DNA of 33,506 nt from JBLFWJ01 sp047611425 (GCA_047611425.1 JBLFWJ010000011.1:1-33506); one strand, 5' to 3'. Counted from the first letter of the stretch, positions 7,454 through 15,925 are shown. Numbers and translations: made by a program. Notes: a model not told the origin generated them from the letters alone.

Positions 7454-7461
7454 CAAAACTA
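7454..7461 (-). promoter_or_regulatory. -7 promoter box TAGTTTTG for the haem-binding gene
   Basis: On the minus strand the sequence is TAGTTTTG, matching TAnnTTTG, and it ends exactly four bases before the ATG. No clear -33 element. As for the lipoprotein gene, this predicts a transcript with essentially no leader. Confidence 0.45.
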
Positions 7462-7556
7462 ATTCAAGACAAGTCGGATGACGGTGATCATCGTTACTTA
7501 TCGATTGTTTCCCACAAGCCATTTCGCATTTATTACTTTCAAACTCCCATTCTAAG

Positions 7557-8558
7557 ATGTCAAGATCCGTTTTTAAATGCATTGATGGCCACACCTGTGG
7601 TAACCCAGTTCGACTGATTGTTGAGGGAAAGCCTGAATTGCAAGGTTCATCCATGATGGAGAAGCGCCTTCATTTTATGAAGGAGTTTGATTGGATTAGA
7701 ACAGGATTGATGTTTGAGCCACGGGGAAATGACATGATGTCTGGAGGGTTTATTTATCCCCCAGAGAATCCGGAAAATGACCTCGGTATTATCTACATCG
7801 AGACTAGCGGGTGTCTGCCGATGTGCGGTCATGGCACTATTGGCATGATCACCATTGCCATCGAAGAAGGCCACTTGATTCCTAAAACGTCTGGTAAGGT
7901 GAGACTAGAAACACCAGCGGGCTTGGTTCTGGTTGAGTACACCCAAAACGGATTAAAAGTGGAATCGGTAAAGTTGACTAACGTAGCTTCTTTCCTTCAC
8001 TCAGAAGGGTTGAGCGTTCATAGCGATGAGCTTGGAGAGCTGACGGTTGACGTGGCTTATGGCGGCAATTTCTATGTGATTATTGATCAACAGAAGAACT
8101 TTTCGGGCATTCAAGATTTTACAGCCAGTCAATTGGTGTCGATGAGCCAACAGGTTCGTCAATCAATGAACGACCAATACGAATTCATTCATCCTGAGAA
8201 TGCCGATATCTGTGGGATCAAACATTTGTTGTGGGCAGGAGATACAATGTCTCCAAATGCCACAGCTCGAAACGCGGTTTTCTACGGAGAAAAAGCAATA
8301 GACCGATCACCATGTGGAACCGGAACTTCGGCCCGAATGGCACAATGGGCAGCAAAAGGACGATTAAAAGTCGGAGACGAATTCGTACACGAAAGCTTTA
8401 TCGGAAGCCAATTTGTTGGTAGAGTGGAGGCAGAGACCAACGTTGGAGAGTATCCAGCGATTGTGCCGTCCATTGAAGGCTGGGCCAAACTGACGGGCTA
8501 CAACACAATCATAATTGATGATGAGGATCCATATGCACATGGGTTTCAGGTGATATGA
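7557..8558 (+). CDS. 4-hydroxyproline 2-epimerase (proline racemase family)
   Basis: A 333-residue cofactor-independent epimerase converting trans-4-hydroxy-L-proline to cis-4-hydroxy-D-proline, the entry step of the pathway. Both catalytic cysteines of the proline racemase fold are present: C90 in LPMCGHGTIG and C253 in DRSPCGTGTSA. Having both cysteines argues against trans-3-hydroxy-L-proline dehydratase, where the second is replaced by threonine, and the MCGHGTIG form with small residues favours hydroxyproline over proline. Residues 210-235 (FIHPENADICGIKHLLW) are also typical. The gene ends in a four-base ATGA overlap with the FAD dehydrogenase gene, so the two are translationally coupled. 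No strong promoter is seen upstream; TTACTTTC near 7533 is a weak candidate. Confidence 0.9.
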   Translation: MSRSVFKCIDGHTCGNPVRLIVEGKPELQGSSMMEKRLHFMKEFDWIRTGLMFEPRGNDMMSGGFIYPPENPENDLGIIYIETSGCLPMCGHGTIGMITIAIEEGHLIPKTSGKVRLETPAGLVLVEYTQNGLKVESVKLTNVASFLHSEGLSVHSDELGELTVDVAYGGNFYVIIDQQKNFSGIQDFTASQLVSMSQQVRQSMNDQYEFIHPENADICGIKHLLWAGDTMSPNATARNAVFYGEKAIDRSPCGTGTSARMAQWAAKGRLKVGDEFVHESFIGSQFVGRVEAETNVGEYPAIVPSIEGWAKLTGYNTIIIDDEDPYAHGFQVI

Positions 8559-9817
8559 GCTCCAATACCAAGCATGTAATGATTATAGGTGGAGGCGTTA
8601 TTGGCCTTTGTTCTGCCTACTACCTTCGAAAATCCGGATGTGAAGTCACAGTTGTGGATCGATCAGCAGAAGACGATTCAAGCGGCTGTTCTTATGGAAA
8701 TGCCGGATTCATAGTGCCGAGTCATTTTATACCATTGGCCGCTCCAGGAATGATGAGCCAAGGCTTGAAATGGATGTTGAAATCAGATTCTCCTTTCTAC
8801 GTGAAGCCTCGATTAGATCTTGATCTGATCAAATGGACATTGCATTTTCAGCGAGCAGCGACCAAAGCTCGTGTTGATATGGTAGCCCCTGTTTTAAGAG
8901 ATATTTCACTCAGAAGCAAAACCTTGTTTCATGAAATGAGCAAGGATTTTCAGTTTCAAATGAAGGATTCTGGTTTGCGAATGATGTACCAAACCGAGGC
9001 TTGTAGGGCGGAAGAATTAGAGCTAGCAGAACAAGCCGCTAAACTTGGAATAGAGGCAAAGGAGTTGACCTCTACCCAAGTCCAATCCATGGAATCAAGC
9101 CTTGAAACGAACGTTATTGGAGCGATAACCTATCCAGGTGATAGCAGTTTGAATCCATCAGAGTTCATGCATTCACTTTGGCAATCACTCATTGGTTCTG
9201 GGGTAAAATTCATCTACAATACAGAAGTGTTGCAGTTGAAAATGGATGCGGGCTCAATCTCAAGTCTAATGACCAATTCAGGAGAATTGAAAGCTGATGA
9301 ATTTGTTTTGGCGGGTGGGACATGGTCGCAAAACCTCGCCAAGCAGATTGGGTTGAATTTGCCTCTTCAAGCAGGAAAGGGATACAACGTTACGGTTCAG
9401 AACCCAGCTCAACAGGTGTCCATGCCTTCAATACTATGTGAGGCCAAGGTAACCGTATCACCCTTCGAAAGCGCACTCAGATTTGGTGGGACCATGGAGC
9501 TGTCTGGGTTGGATAAATCCATTTCTCAAGTTAGACTCAATGCCATAAAAAAGGCCGTGATCAACTATTTCCCAAACTATGATTCCACCGTTTTGGATGT
9601 GCCCAAACCTTGGGCTGGTTTGCGCCCTTGTTCACCAGATGGTCTGCCATACATAGGAAAAACGTGTAAAGCCGATAATCTGATTATTGCCGCAGGACAC
9701 GCCATGCTTGGGTTGAGCCTTGGCCCCGTTACCGGTGAATTCGTGGCCAATACAGTCGTACACCGTCTGCAAGACCATAAGGTGCCCTGCCAGTTGGATC
9801 CGGATCGGTTTCTTTAG
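8555..9817 (+). CDS. D-hydroxyproline dehydrogenase (DadA-like FAD oxidoreductase)
   Basis: A 420-residue FAD-dependent amino acid oxidoreductase of the DAO/DadA family, expected to oxidise cis-4-hydroxy-D-proline to 1-pyrroline-4-hydroxy-2-carboxylate, the substrate of the DapA-like deaminase upstream. The Rossmann FAD motif is at the N-terminus (IIGGGVIGLCSAYYL, G12 to G17, with acidic D35 ending the second strand). The C-terminal FAD-contact region reads WAGLRPCSPDGLPYIG and later AAGHAMLGLSLGP. It overlaps the epimerase stop by four bases. Sequence alone would also allow D-amino acid dehydrogenase; the gene neighbourhood decides for hydroxyproline. Probably a soluble or membrane-associated cytoplasmic enzyme passing electrons to the respiratory chain. 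Confidence 0.88.
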   Translation: MSSNTKHVMIIGGGVIGLCSAYYLRKSGCEVTVVDRSAEDDSSGCSYGNAGFIVPSHFIPLAAPGMMSQGLKWMLKSDSPFYVKPRLDLDLIKWTLHFQRAATKARVDMVAPVLRDISLRSKTLFHEMSKDFQFQMKDSGLRMMYQTEACRAEELELAEQAAKLGIEAKELTSTQVQSMESSLETNVIGAITYPGDSSLNPSEFMHSLWQSLIGSGVKFIYNTEVLQLKMDAGSISSLMTNSGELKADEFVLAGGTWSQNLAKQIGLNLPLQAGKGYNVTVQNPAQQVSMPSILCEAKVTVSPFESALRFGGTMELSGLDKSISQVRLNAIKKAVINYFPNYDSTVLDVPKPWAGLRPCSPDGLPYIGKTCKADNLIIAAGHAMLGLSLGPVTGEFVANTVVHRLQDHKVPCQLDPDRFL

Positions 9818-9850
9818 CAATCTGCTTATACTGATTGTCAATATCAGGTT

Positions 9851-9869
9851 CCAGTTTTGTAGAAACTGG
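9851..9869. other. Perfect hairpin after the hydroxyproline genes
   Basis: CCAGTTT (9851-9857) and AAACTGG (9863-9869) form a perfect seven-pair stem with a TGTAG loop 34 bases after the dehydrogenase stop. It lacks a following T run, so it may be an mRNA 3' end or processing structure rather than an intrinsic terminator. Confidence 0.4.
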
Positions 9870-9896
9870 TCTAAAAATTAGGGTACTCCACTTATT

Positions 9897-9908
9897 CATG
9901 GTACCATG
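9897..9908. promoter_or_regulatory. 12-base perfect palindrome, possible operator
   Basis: CATGGTACCATG is its own reverse complement and ends 22 bases before the ATG of the acetyltransferase gene, in the region where an operator would lie. Regulator unknown; it could be chance. Confidence 0.3.
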
Positions 9909-9930
9909 GGGGTAAATTATTTTACCTGTT

Positions 9931-10371
9931 ATGATAGAAATCAAAGTATTTGACGCGATAGCGTGCCCATCTGAGACAGAAAAGAAGCAAATTGTCGACT
10001 TTTTGCACAAAAACCTTGAGCAGTATGGAGACCCGAAATCAGACATTCTGAAGTGTATCAATTTTGCGGTGAAGGAAACTACATCGTTCGGTGGTTTTGT
10101 GGTCGTATCCTTTGAAGGTAAGACCATCACAGGAGCAGTTATTGTCAATAAAACTGGAATGGGCGGTTACATTCCTGAAAATATTCTTGTGTATATCGCC
10201 ACCCATAAAGATTTCCGTGGAAAGGGGATCGGTAAGAGGCTGATGGAAGAGACACTCAATTTCGCCAAAGGCGACATTGCTCTTCACGTTGAGGCGAACA
10301 ATCCTGCAAAGATTCTGTACGAGAAATTCGGATTTACTAATCCGTATCTCGAAATGCGACTGAAGCGATAG
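9931..10371 (+). CDS. GNAT-family N-acetyltransferase
   Basis: A 146-residue acetyl-CoA-dependent N-acetyltransferase. The conserved acetyl-CoA binding motif A is clear: ILVYIATHKDFRGKGIGKRLMEE (R96GKGIG101), followed by the C-terminal motif B region with N123-N124 and LYEKFGF. N-terminal part is variable and does not reveal the substrate. It lies 63 bases before an M20 amidohydrolase and two amino acid racemases, so an amino acid or amino-acid-derived amine is a reasonable but unproven substrate. Confidence 0.85.
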   Translation: MIEIKVFDAIACPSETEKKQIVDFLHKNLEQYGDPKSDILKCINFAVKETTSFGGFVVVSFEGKTITGAVIVNKTGMGGYIPENILVYIATHKDFRGKGIGKRLMEETLNFAKGDIALHVEANNPAKILYEKFGFTNPYLEMRLKR

Positions 10372-10434
10372 TCCAACCTAAAATCCCTCCGCCAAGTTCG
10401 TTGGAGGTTCGTTAAACCTAAAAGCCAAAATAAT

Positions 10435-11586
10435 TTGACATTACAACCGCACATACCAATCAATCTACTGGTTAAGCTGAGGAAGGTACTTCACAAACAT
10501 CCTGAGCTCTCTGGTCACGAAACCGAAACCGCTAATCGCATTGCGGGTTTCATTGGGTCTTATAAACCAACCAAGATGATTGAGGGAATTGGCGGAACCG
10601 GTATTGCGGCCGTTTACACGTATTTCGATAGCGGGCCAACCGTGCTAGTCCGTTGTGAATTGGATGCTTTGCCAATTCAAGAGATAAACGACTTCGATTA
10701 CAAATCGGAAGTTGATGGTGTTTCGCACAAATGTGGGCACGATGGTCACATGGTGATGGTGGCGGGTGTGGCGGCTCACTATAGCAAGAACCGCCCAAAA
10801 GTGGGAAAGGTTGTGCTGTTGTTTCAACCTGCGGAGGAGAATGGGGAAGGGGCGAAGGCTGTTTTAGAAGATCCAAAATTTGAAGAGATCAAACCTGATT
10901 ATGTGGTTGCTTTGCACAACCTGCCAGGTTACCCGATGCACCAGATAGTATGTCGACCGAATAGTTTTACGGCTTCGGTTCAAAGCATCATAATCAAGCT
11001 ACACGGCAAGACTTCTCATGCAGGAGAACCTAACATGGGCATCAATCCCGCCCTAGCGATTGCAGATATTCTTCAACAAACAGATGCACTGCAAATCGCA
11101 CAAGACAAGCCCGACTTTAAACAAGTGACACCTATTCAGATTGAGATGGGAGAAGAAGCTTACGGCATCTCTGCCGGTTACGGTGTAGTGAAACTCACTA
11201 TTAGAACATGGGATAGCGAAACCATGAACGTTTTGGCTGCGGATTGCGAAAGTATTGTGAATCAGGTCGGTCAGAAACACAAACTGAAAGTGGAGATTGA
11301 TTGGACACAGTTCTTTTCGGCCAATCAAAATAATTCGGAGATGGTGGATACAATTCACGAAGCGGCTAAACAGAACGGTTTTGAATACACCGAAAAGGAA
11401 GAGCCGTTCCGTTGGGGAGAGGATTTTGGATTATTTACGGAGAAGTTTAAGGGTGCCATGTTTGGTATCGGTTCTGGCGAAAAGACGCCTGCGCTGCATA
11501 ATCCAGATTATGATTTTCCTGATGAAATCACACCTACGGGTGTGCTCATGTTCACGACCATCATTGATCAATTATTGAAAGAATAA
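10435..11586 (+). CDS. M20 family amidohydrolase (M20D-type deacylase)
   Basis: A 383-residue metal-dependent amidohydrolase related to N-acyl-amino acid and N-acetyl-diaminopimelate deacetylases and IAA-amino acid hydrolases. Visible motifs: LRKVLHKHPELSGHE at the N-terminus, D77ALP, H98KCGHDGH105 with the bridging metal ligands, the catalytic pair E135E136 in FQPAEENGEG, H161, the dimerisation-domain GKTSHAGEPNMG, and C-terminal ALHNPDYDFPDE. The start is a TTG at 10435: no ATG occurs before residue 48, and the family N-terminus begins only about 14 residues after the TTG. No signal peptide, so cytoplasmic. Its stop directly abuts the next ATG, indicating tight coupling with the Alr-like gene. 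It may release a free amino acid for the racemases. Confidence 0.87.
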   Translation: MTLQPHIPINLLVKLRKVLHKHPELSGHETETANRIAGFIGSYKPTKMIEGIGGTGIAAVYTYFDSGPTVLVRCELDALPIQEINDFDYKSEVDGVSHKCGHDGHMVMVAGVAAHYSKNRPKVGKVVLLFQPAEENGEGAKAVLEDPKFEEIKPDYVVALHNLPGYPMHQIVCRPNSFTASVQSIIIKLHGKTSHAGEPNMGINPALAIADILQQTDALQIAQDKPDFKQVTPIQIEMGEEAYGISAGYGVVKLTIRTWDSETMNVLAADCESIVNQVGQKHKLKVEIDWTQFFSANQNNSEMVDTIHEAAKQNGFEYTEKEEPFRWGEDFGLFTEKFKGAMFGIGSGEKTPALHNPDYDFPDEITPTGVLMFTTIIDQLLKE

Positions 11587-12735
11587 ATGACGAGCACTTC
11601 TGTCATAGAAATCAGTGAAAGCGCGCTAAAGAACAACATTTATTTCCTCAAGGAAACGTTGGGCGCTAGTTGTCAATTATCTGCTGTAATAAAGGGAAAC
11701 GCGTACGGACACGGTATCAGCACATACGCTCCTATAGCTGAAAAATGTGGCGTTAACCACTTTTCCGTATTCTCTGCGGATGAGGCCTTCAAAGCGAAAG
11801 AAGTATTAAACGATAGCCGTTTGATGATTATGGGTTTTATTGATCAGGCCGATTTACGATGGGTTGTTGAGCATAACATTTCCTTCTTCGTATTTGAACG
11901 TGGTCGGTTGGAGGCTGCAATAGAAGCGGCCAAAAGCCTTCAGAATCCGGCACGAATTCATATCGAGTTCGACACAGGGATGAACCGAACGGGTTTTACA
12001 AAAAAGGAACTAAAGCCAATAATCGACATCCTTAAAGAGAACAAAGAACATCTTGTTGTTGAGGGTTTCTGTACGCATTATGCTGGGGCAGAAAGCATTG
12101 CCAACGATGTGCGGGTAAGGCATCAGATTAAAGCATACAAACAATTTGATGGTTGGATGGGCAAACAGCGGATTATTCCTGAAACGCGTCACACAGCATG
12201 TTCTGCTGCTGCTATGAACTACCCCAAAACACGGATGGATATGGCTCGTATCGGCATCATGCAATATGGTTATTGGCCTAATCGAGAAACGTTTATCAAC
12301 TACCTGAGCGGTAAGACGGATAAAACAGACCCTTTGAAACGAGTAATTACGTGGAAAAGCAAGGTTATGACCACGCACATAGTTAAACCAGGAGAGTTTA
12401 TCGGCTACGGAACGAGTTACATGGTCGAAAGTCTTAGCAAAATTGCCGTTGTGCCAGTTGGTTACGCGCATGGTTATAGTCGATCACTGAGCAATCAGGG
12501 GCGCGTGCTTATCAACGGACAACGGGTGGGGATTATGGGCATGGTGAATATGAACATGCTTATTGTAGATGTTACCAATATTCCTGACACCACCATAGGT
12601 GACGAGGTTGTTCTGATTGGAAAGCAGGGTGACTTAGAGATTTCGGTCTCGTCTTTCGGAGAACTTAGTATTCAACTCAATTACGAATTACTTACACGAT
12701 TGCCGCAAGACATTCCGCGGATAATAACAGCATAA
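11587..12735 (+). CDS. Alanine racemase-like PLP enzyme, atypical signature
   Basis: A 382-residue fold-III PLP enzyme with alanine racemase architecture: PLP lysine K36 in AVIKGNAYGHG, FDTGMNRTGF (128-137), the second catalytic tyrosine region IGYGTSY (272-278), and the C-terminal NYELLTRLPQDIPRI. Several positions that are near-invariant in housekeeping Alr are changed: GYADG is GYAHG (292-296), and the substrate-side signature GR(V/I)CMDQ reads GMVNMNM (318-324), losing the arginine and aspartate. This suggests a racemase for a substrate other than alanine. It is packed between an M20 deacylase (no gap) and an Orr-like racemase (two-base gap). A normal cell-wall Alr, usually fused to or near murF in Bacteroidota, is expected elsewhere in the genome. 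Confidence 0.82.
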   Translation: MTSTSVIEISESALKNNIYFLKETLGASCQLSAVIKGNAYGHGISTYAPIAEKCGVNHFSVFSADEAFKAKEVLNDSRLMIMGFIDQADLRWVVEHNISFFVFERGRLEAAIEAAKSLQNPARIHIEFDTGMNRTGFTKKELKPIIDILKENKEHLVVEGFCTHYAGAESIANDVRVRHQIKAYKQFDGWMGKQRIIPETRHTACSAAAMNYPKTRMDMARIGIMQYGYWPNRETFINYLSGKTDKTDPLKRVITWKSKVMTTHIVKPGEFIGYGTSYMVESLSKIAVVPVGYAHGYSRSLSNQGRVLINGQRVGIMGMVNMNMLIVDVTNIPDTTIGDEVVLIGKQGDLEISVSSFGELSIQLNYELLTRLPQDIPRIITA

Positions 12736-12737
12736 GT

Positions 12738-13808
12738 ATGGCCTATATCGAATTATATAAAGACAGGTTGGCAAACAATTATCGATTTCTCGATGCGCTA
12801 TTTAAGCAGCATGGAAAAGAATGGGCGGTAGTATCCAAGATGCTTTGTGGTAACGAAACATACCTTAAAGAGATAATCGGACTGGGCGCGAAAGAGATTT
12901 GCGATTCGCGGATTAGTAATCTGAAGATGGTGAAGCAGATTGATTCGCGGGTTCAGACCGTTTATATCAAACCACCTGCAAAACGAAGCATTAAGAAAAT
13001 TGTGAAGTATGCGGATGTTAGCTTCAATACGGAGTACGCTACTATCAAATTGCTTTCCGATGAAGCCATAGTACAGGAAAAGAACCATAAGGTCATTATT
13101 ATGATTGAGTTGGGAGATTTGCGTGAAGGCATAATGGGTGACCACCTTATGGATTTCTACGACAGCATTTTCAAACTCCCAAACATCGAAATATCAGGAA
13201 TTGGCACCAATCTCAATTGTCTGAATGGCGTGCTACCTTCTCAGGATAAACTTATTCAGCTTGGACTTTACGAGCAGCTTATCGAAGCTAATTTCGACAC
13301 TAAGATTCCCTGGGTCACAGGCGGTACGTCTGTCATCATTCCAATGCTTTTTAAACACCAAGTGCCAGATAGTGTGAATCATTTCAGGGTAGGTGAGACG
13401 CTCTTTTTTGGAGCAGATTTGCTGAATGAAGGAACGATTGAAGGCATGCAGTCTGATGTGATTAAGTTGTTTGCTGAGATAATTGAGATTACCGAAAAGC
13501 CCAAAGTGCCAATCGGTAATATGGCCGAAAATCCTTCTGGTGAGGTGTTTAAAGTTGATGAGAAAGATTTTGGAGAAAATATGCATCGAGCCATTCTCGA
13601 TATTGGCTTGCTAGATGTATCCACCGATTTTCTAATGTCAGAAGATAACCATATTGAACTGGTTGGTGCTAGCTCGGATATGCTTGTAATTGATATTGGC
13701 GAAAGCGACAAAAGCTATAAGGTTGGGGACCTTGTTTCTTTCAATCTTAAGTATATGGGGGCACTTGCCCTTCTCAATTCAGATTACATAGAGAAGCGGT
13801 TAGTTTAA
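12738..13808 (+). CDS. Alanine/ornithine racemase family PLP enzyme (Orr-like)
   Basis: A 356-residue PLP-dependent fold-III protein of the family that contains clostridial ornithine racemase. The PLP lysine is K34 in AVVSKMLCGN. Other family hallmarks: IELGDLREG (about 122-130), ISGIGTNLNCLNGVLP, the phosphate-binding VTGGTSVIIPM and HFRVGETLFFG. It differs from classical Alr in having no long C-terminal beta-domain signature. It follows the Alr-like gene after two bases and is probably last in the operon. Two different racemases in one transcript could act on different amino acids or form a heteromer; substrates cannot be read from sequence. Confidence 0.82.
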   Translation: MAYIELYKDRLANNYRFLDALFKQHGKEWAVVSKMLCGNETYLKEIIGLGAKEICDSRISNLKMVKQIDSRVQTVYIKPPAKRSIKKIVKYADVSFNTEYATIKLLSDEAIVQEKNHKVIIMIELGDLREGIMGDHLMDFYDSIFKLPNIEISGIGTNLNCLNGVLPSQDKLIQLGLYEQLIEANFDTKIPWVTGGTSVIIPMLFKHQVPDSVNHFRVGETLFFGADLLNEGTIEGMQSDVIKLFAEIIEITEKPKVPIGNMAENPSGEVFKVDEKDFGENMHRAILDIGLLDVSTDFLMSEDNHIELVGASSDMLVIDIGESDKSYKVGDLVSFNLKYMGALALLNSDYIEKRLV

Positions 13809-13823
13809 ATCCATTCTGGAATA

Positions 13824-14943
13824 TTACTTAACTCGAAAAACAACTACATCGTGAGATGGAATTGAGATACTGGAAGTCGAGCTGGCAGAACCAACATCCT
13901 CATGTTTCCAAAGGTCTCTTAAATGGGATGTCGGCTCAATACCAAGTGTAGACCAATCCGGAGTTGCTGTCCATTCCTTTTTTCCTCGGTTGAAAAAGCA
14001 GATTGCTTTTTCATTATTGGATAACGCCTTTACTCAGATTTCATTTTTGCCCTCTTTCCAAACCCGTTGACCTTGCTTGCCAAGGGTGTCTTGATCAATG
14101 GCGATTACTTCCTTGTTTGTTAATACCTCAATCACATCTGGCGTCATAGTACGTAGATCGTTTCCGGCCATTAACGGTGCCGCCATCATACACCACATGG
14201 TCATGTGTGCTCGGTTCTCGCTTTGAGTCAGTCCGTGGCCAACTTCCATCATGTCGGGGTCGTTCCATGATCCTGGTTTTGCATAAGGATAAAGCTCGGC
14301 CTGCCGATCTATTATGTCAACCACCGTTTGGAAGAATGGCAAACTCGCACCGCTGAATTTTGGGATGATGTCGCCAGTTGTTCTCCACAAATGCCCGGTC
14401 TTTCCAGCCCAAAGCCACGGCTTTTTTACGCCCCAATTACAAATGCTGTAAACGATTTCTCGGTCGAGAGAAGCCAATGCATTTCCCATGGTCTCGTAGG
14501 CAACAGTTGGATCCAAGCTCCCATGAAAGCACCAATCGTATTTCAGATAATCCACTTCCCATTCCTCGTCCGCCTGGCCTCCTTTGGCAGGTCATTTTCC
14601 CAACGTCAGAATACAAACCAAACTTCAGTCCCTTGGTGTGAACGTAATCTGAAAGCGCCTTTATCCCAGAAGGGAAATGCTTTGGATCTGCAACAATTTT
14701 CCCGGTAGAATCGCGGGAAATTTGCCAGCAATCGTCTATCACGATGTACTCGTATCCGGCATCTTTCATCCCTGAACTAACCATGAAATAGGCTGATTCT
14801 CGAATCAGTTTTTCATCCACATCGCAATGAAATGAGTTCCAAGTGTTCCATCCCGTTGGAGGCGTTAAGGCGATATTCTTTTTCTGGGCAATCGAAGAAA
14901 AACAGACTAGCAAAAGGCCAAATGTGAGTTTGATACAAGTCAT
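13824..14943 (-). pseudogene. GH27 alpha-galactosidase/alpha-N-acetylgalactosaminidase, frameshifted and with stop
   Basis: On the minus strand an intact signal peptide (MTCIKLTFGLLLVCFSSIAQ) leads into a GH27 catalytic domain: TPPTGWNTWNSFHCDVDE, YIVIDDCWQ, LKFGLYSDVGKMTCQRRPG. Near 14568-14572 the frame changes and some ten residues of the family consensus are missing; the next frame resumes with EWEVDYLKYDWC (containing the nucleophile aspartate) and continues through WRTTGDI (acid/base aspartate) and PGSWNDPDMMEVG. At 14034-14036 a TGA replaces what should be a Trp codon; beyond it the same frame continues with a recognisable C-terminal beta-domain (KALSNNEKAICFFNRG) to a natural TAA at 13824-13826. 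Two independent lesions make this a real pseudogene unless the assembly is faulty. It is third in an operon with GH109 and a sugar kinase. Confidence 0.85.
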
Positions 14944-14956
14944 TTCTTGGTTGGAG

Positions 14957-15925
14957 TCACGAATGTAATTGCTGATACAGTGCGAATTGTTGTTCAGCTC
15001 GCTCTAGGTTTTGGCCTTCATACTCAGTTTGATAGTACATATCACCATTAAGATGATCGGTCAGAAAACGAACGGCTTGCATGAGCGAAAGTGCTGATCC
15101 TGAAAACTTTAAGAAGCGGGTTTCAACCTCGGTTAGGCGCTCCTTCATTTCAGAAAGATATCCTTCTATCAGCACATCACGGAATTTCAATTCCTCATCA
15201 CAAAATGAACGGATCATGTCTCCTATATCAGAGAGAATTGAACCCGACATCATTGTATCAAGATCGATCAAGGCAGCCACTTCATCTGTTCCGTTTTTAA
15301 AGAGGAAGTTTTCAATCTTCGGATCGAAGTGAGCAACTCGTGTCGGAACATTCGCGTTGATTTGGTCCCATTTTCTTAGGATATCAAATTCTGGTTTAAC
15401 CTGTTTCACAAATTCCAATTCTCCCAAATTCGATTTTGATATCGCCTCTTCAAGTTGCTTTATTCGAAATTCCCCAGAATGAAAATCAGGCAGATTGAGT
15501 TTGAGTTTTTCCACAGGGAAATTGACCAAGCAAGAATGAAAATGACCGAGGCAAGCTCCAGCGTTAAACGCCATTTTTTTTGAAGCAGCTTGGTGGATTG
15601 AATAGGTGTCCTTTACAAACGGAAGAACCCGCCAAGTTTCTTCGCCAATTTCAATTGAGTCGGTTCCTGACTCATTTTTGATTGGTGCGGGGAACTCAAA
15701 TCTATAGCCTGATTTGCTTAGATATTCCGCCAAAACCGAGATGTTGGAGTGAACTTTCGCCACATTCTCGAACACCGAAGTGTTGATTTTCTGAGCGATG
15801 AATGTTTGATCATCATCCAACGCCACGCGAAAAGTTTGGTTAATCAACCCGCCAGAAAGTTGATTGACCGATTTGAGCGTTCGCTCAGGGAAATAAGATT
15901 TAAGAACAGGCTCAATACGTGTCAT
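14957..15925 (-). CDS. NahK-like phosphotransferase (N-acetylhexosamine 1-kinase, probable)
   Basis: A 322-residue member of the aminoglycoside/choline phosphotransferase fold. The N-terminus has a glycine-rich loop (SGGLINQTFRV, 24-34); the catalytic loop is AHFDPKIENFLF with D201 and N206, and the metal-binding segment is LIDLDTMMSGSILSDIGDMIR (219-239). The LIDLDTxMxG..LxDxGDxIR pattern and H-x-D-x-K-x-x-N loop are those of NahK, which phosphorylates GalNAc/GlcNAc at C1. Lying directly downstream of an alpha-N-acetylgalactosaminidase, it fits GalNAc salvage. I start at ATG 15925 because the family begins there; it overlaps the GH109 gene by 14 bases, implying translational coupling. Some annotators would simply call it an aminoglycoside phosphotransferase, which I consider misleading. 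Confidence 0.78.
   Translation of the reverse strand: MTRIEPVLKSYFPERTLKSVNQLSGGLINQTFRVALDDDQTFIAQKINTSVFENVAKVHSNISVLAEYLSKSGYRFEFPAPIKNESGTDSIEIGEETWRVLPFVKDTYSIHQAASKKMAFNAGACLGHFHSCLVNFPVEKLKLNLPDFHSGEFRIKQLEEAISKSNLGELEFVKQVKPEFDILRKWDQINANVPTRVAHFDPKIENFLFKNGTDEVAALIDLDTMMSGSILSDIGDMIRSFCDEELKFRDVLIEGYLSEMKERLTEVETRFLKFSGSALSLMQAVRFLTDHLNGDMYYQTEYEGQNLERAEQQFALYQQLHS

Noticed and set aside
7527..7540. Promoter TTACTTTC for the epimerase gene
   Set aside because: It differs from TAnnTTTG at two positions and has no matching -33 element.
14034..14036. TGA read as tryptophan (recoded stop) in GH27
   Set aside because: TGA serves as a normal stop in other genes here (for example the epimerase and the RluA-family gene), and the GH27 gene also carries a frameshift.
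14328..14708. Plus-strand open frame opposite the GH27 remnant
   Set aside because: It has no recognisable domain or promoter and is the shadow of the GH27 sequence on the other strand.
14957..15925. Aminoglycoside resistance kinase
   Set aside because: Motifs and the GH109 neighbour fit an N-acetylhexosamine kinase; nothing suggests antibiotic resistance.
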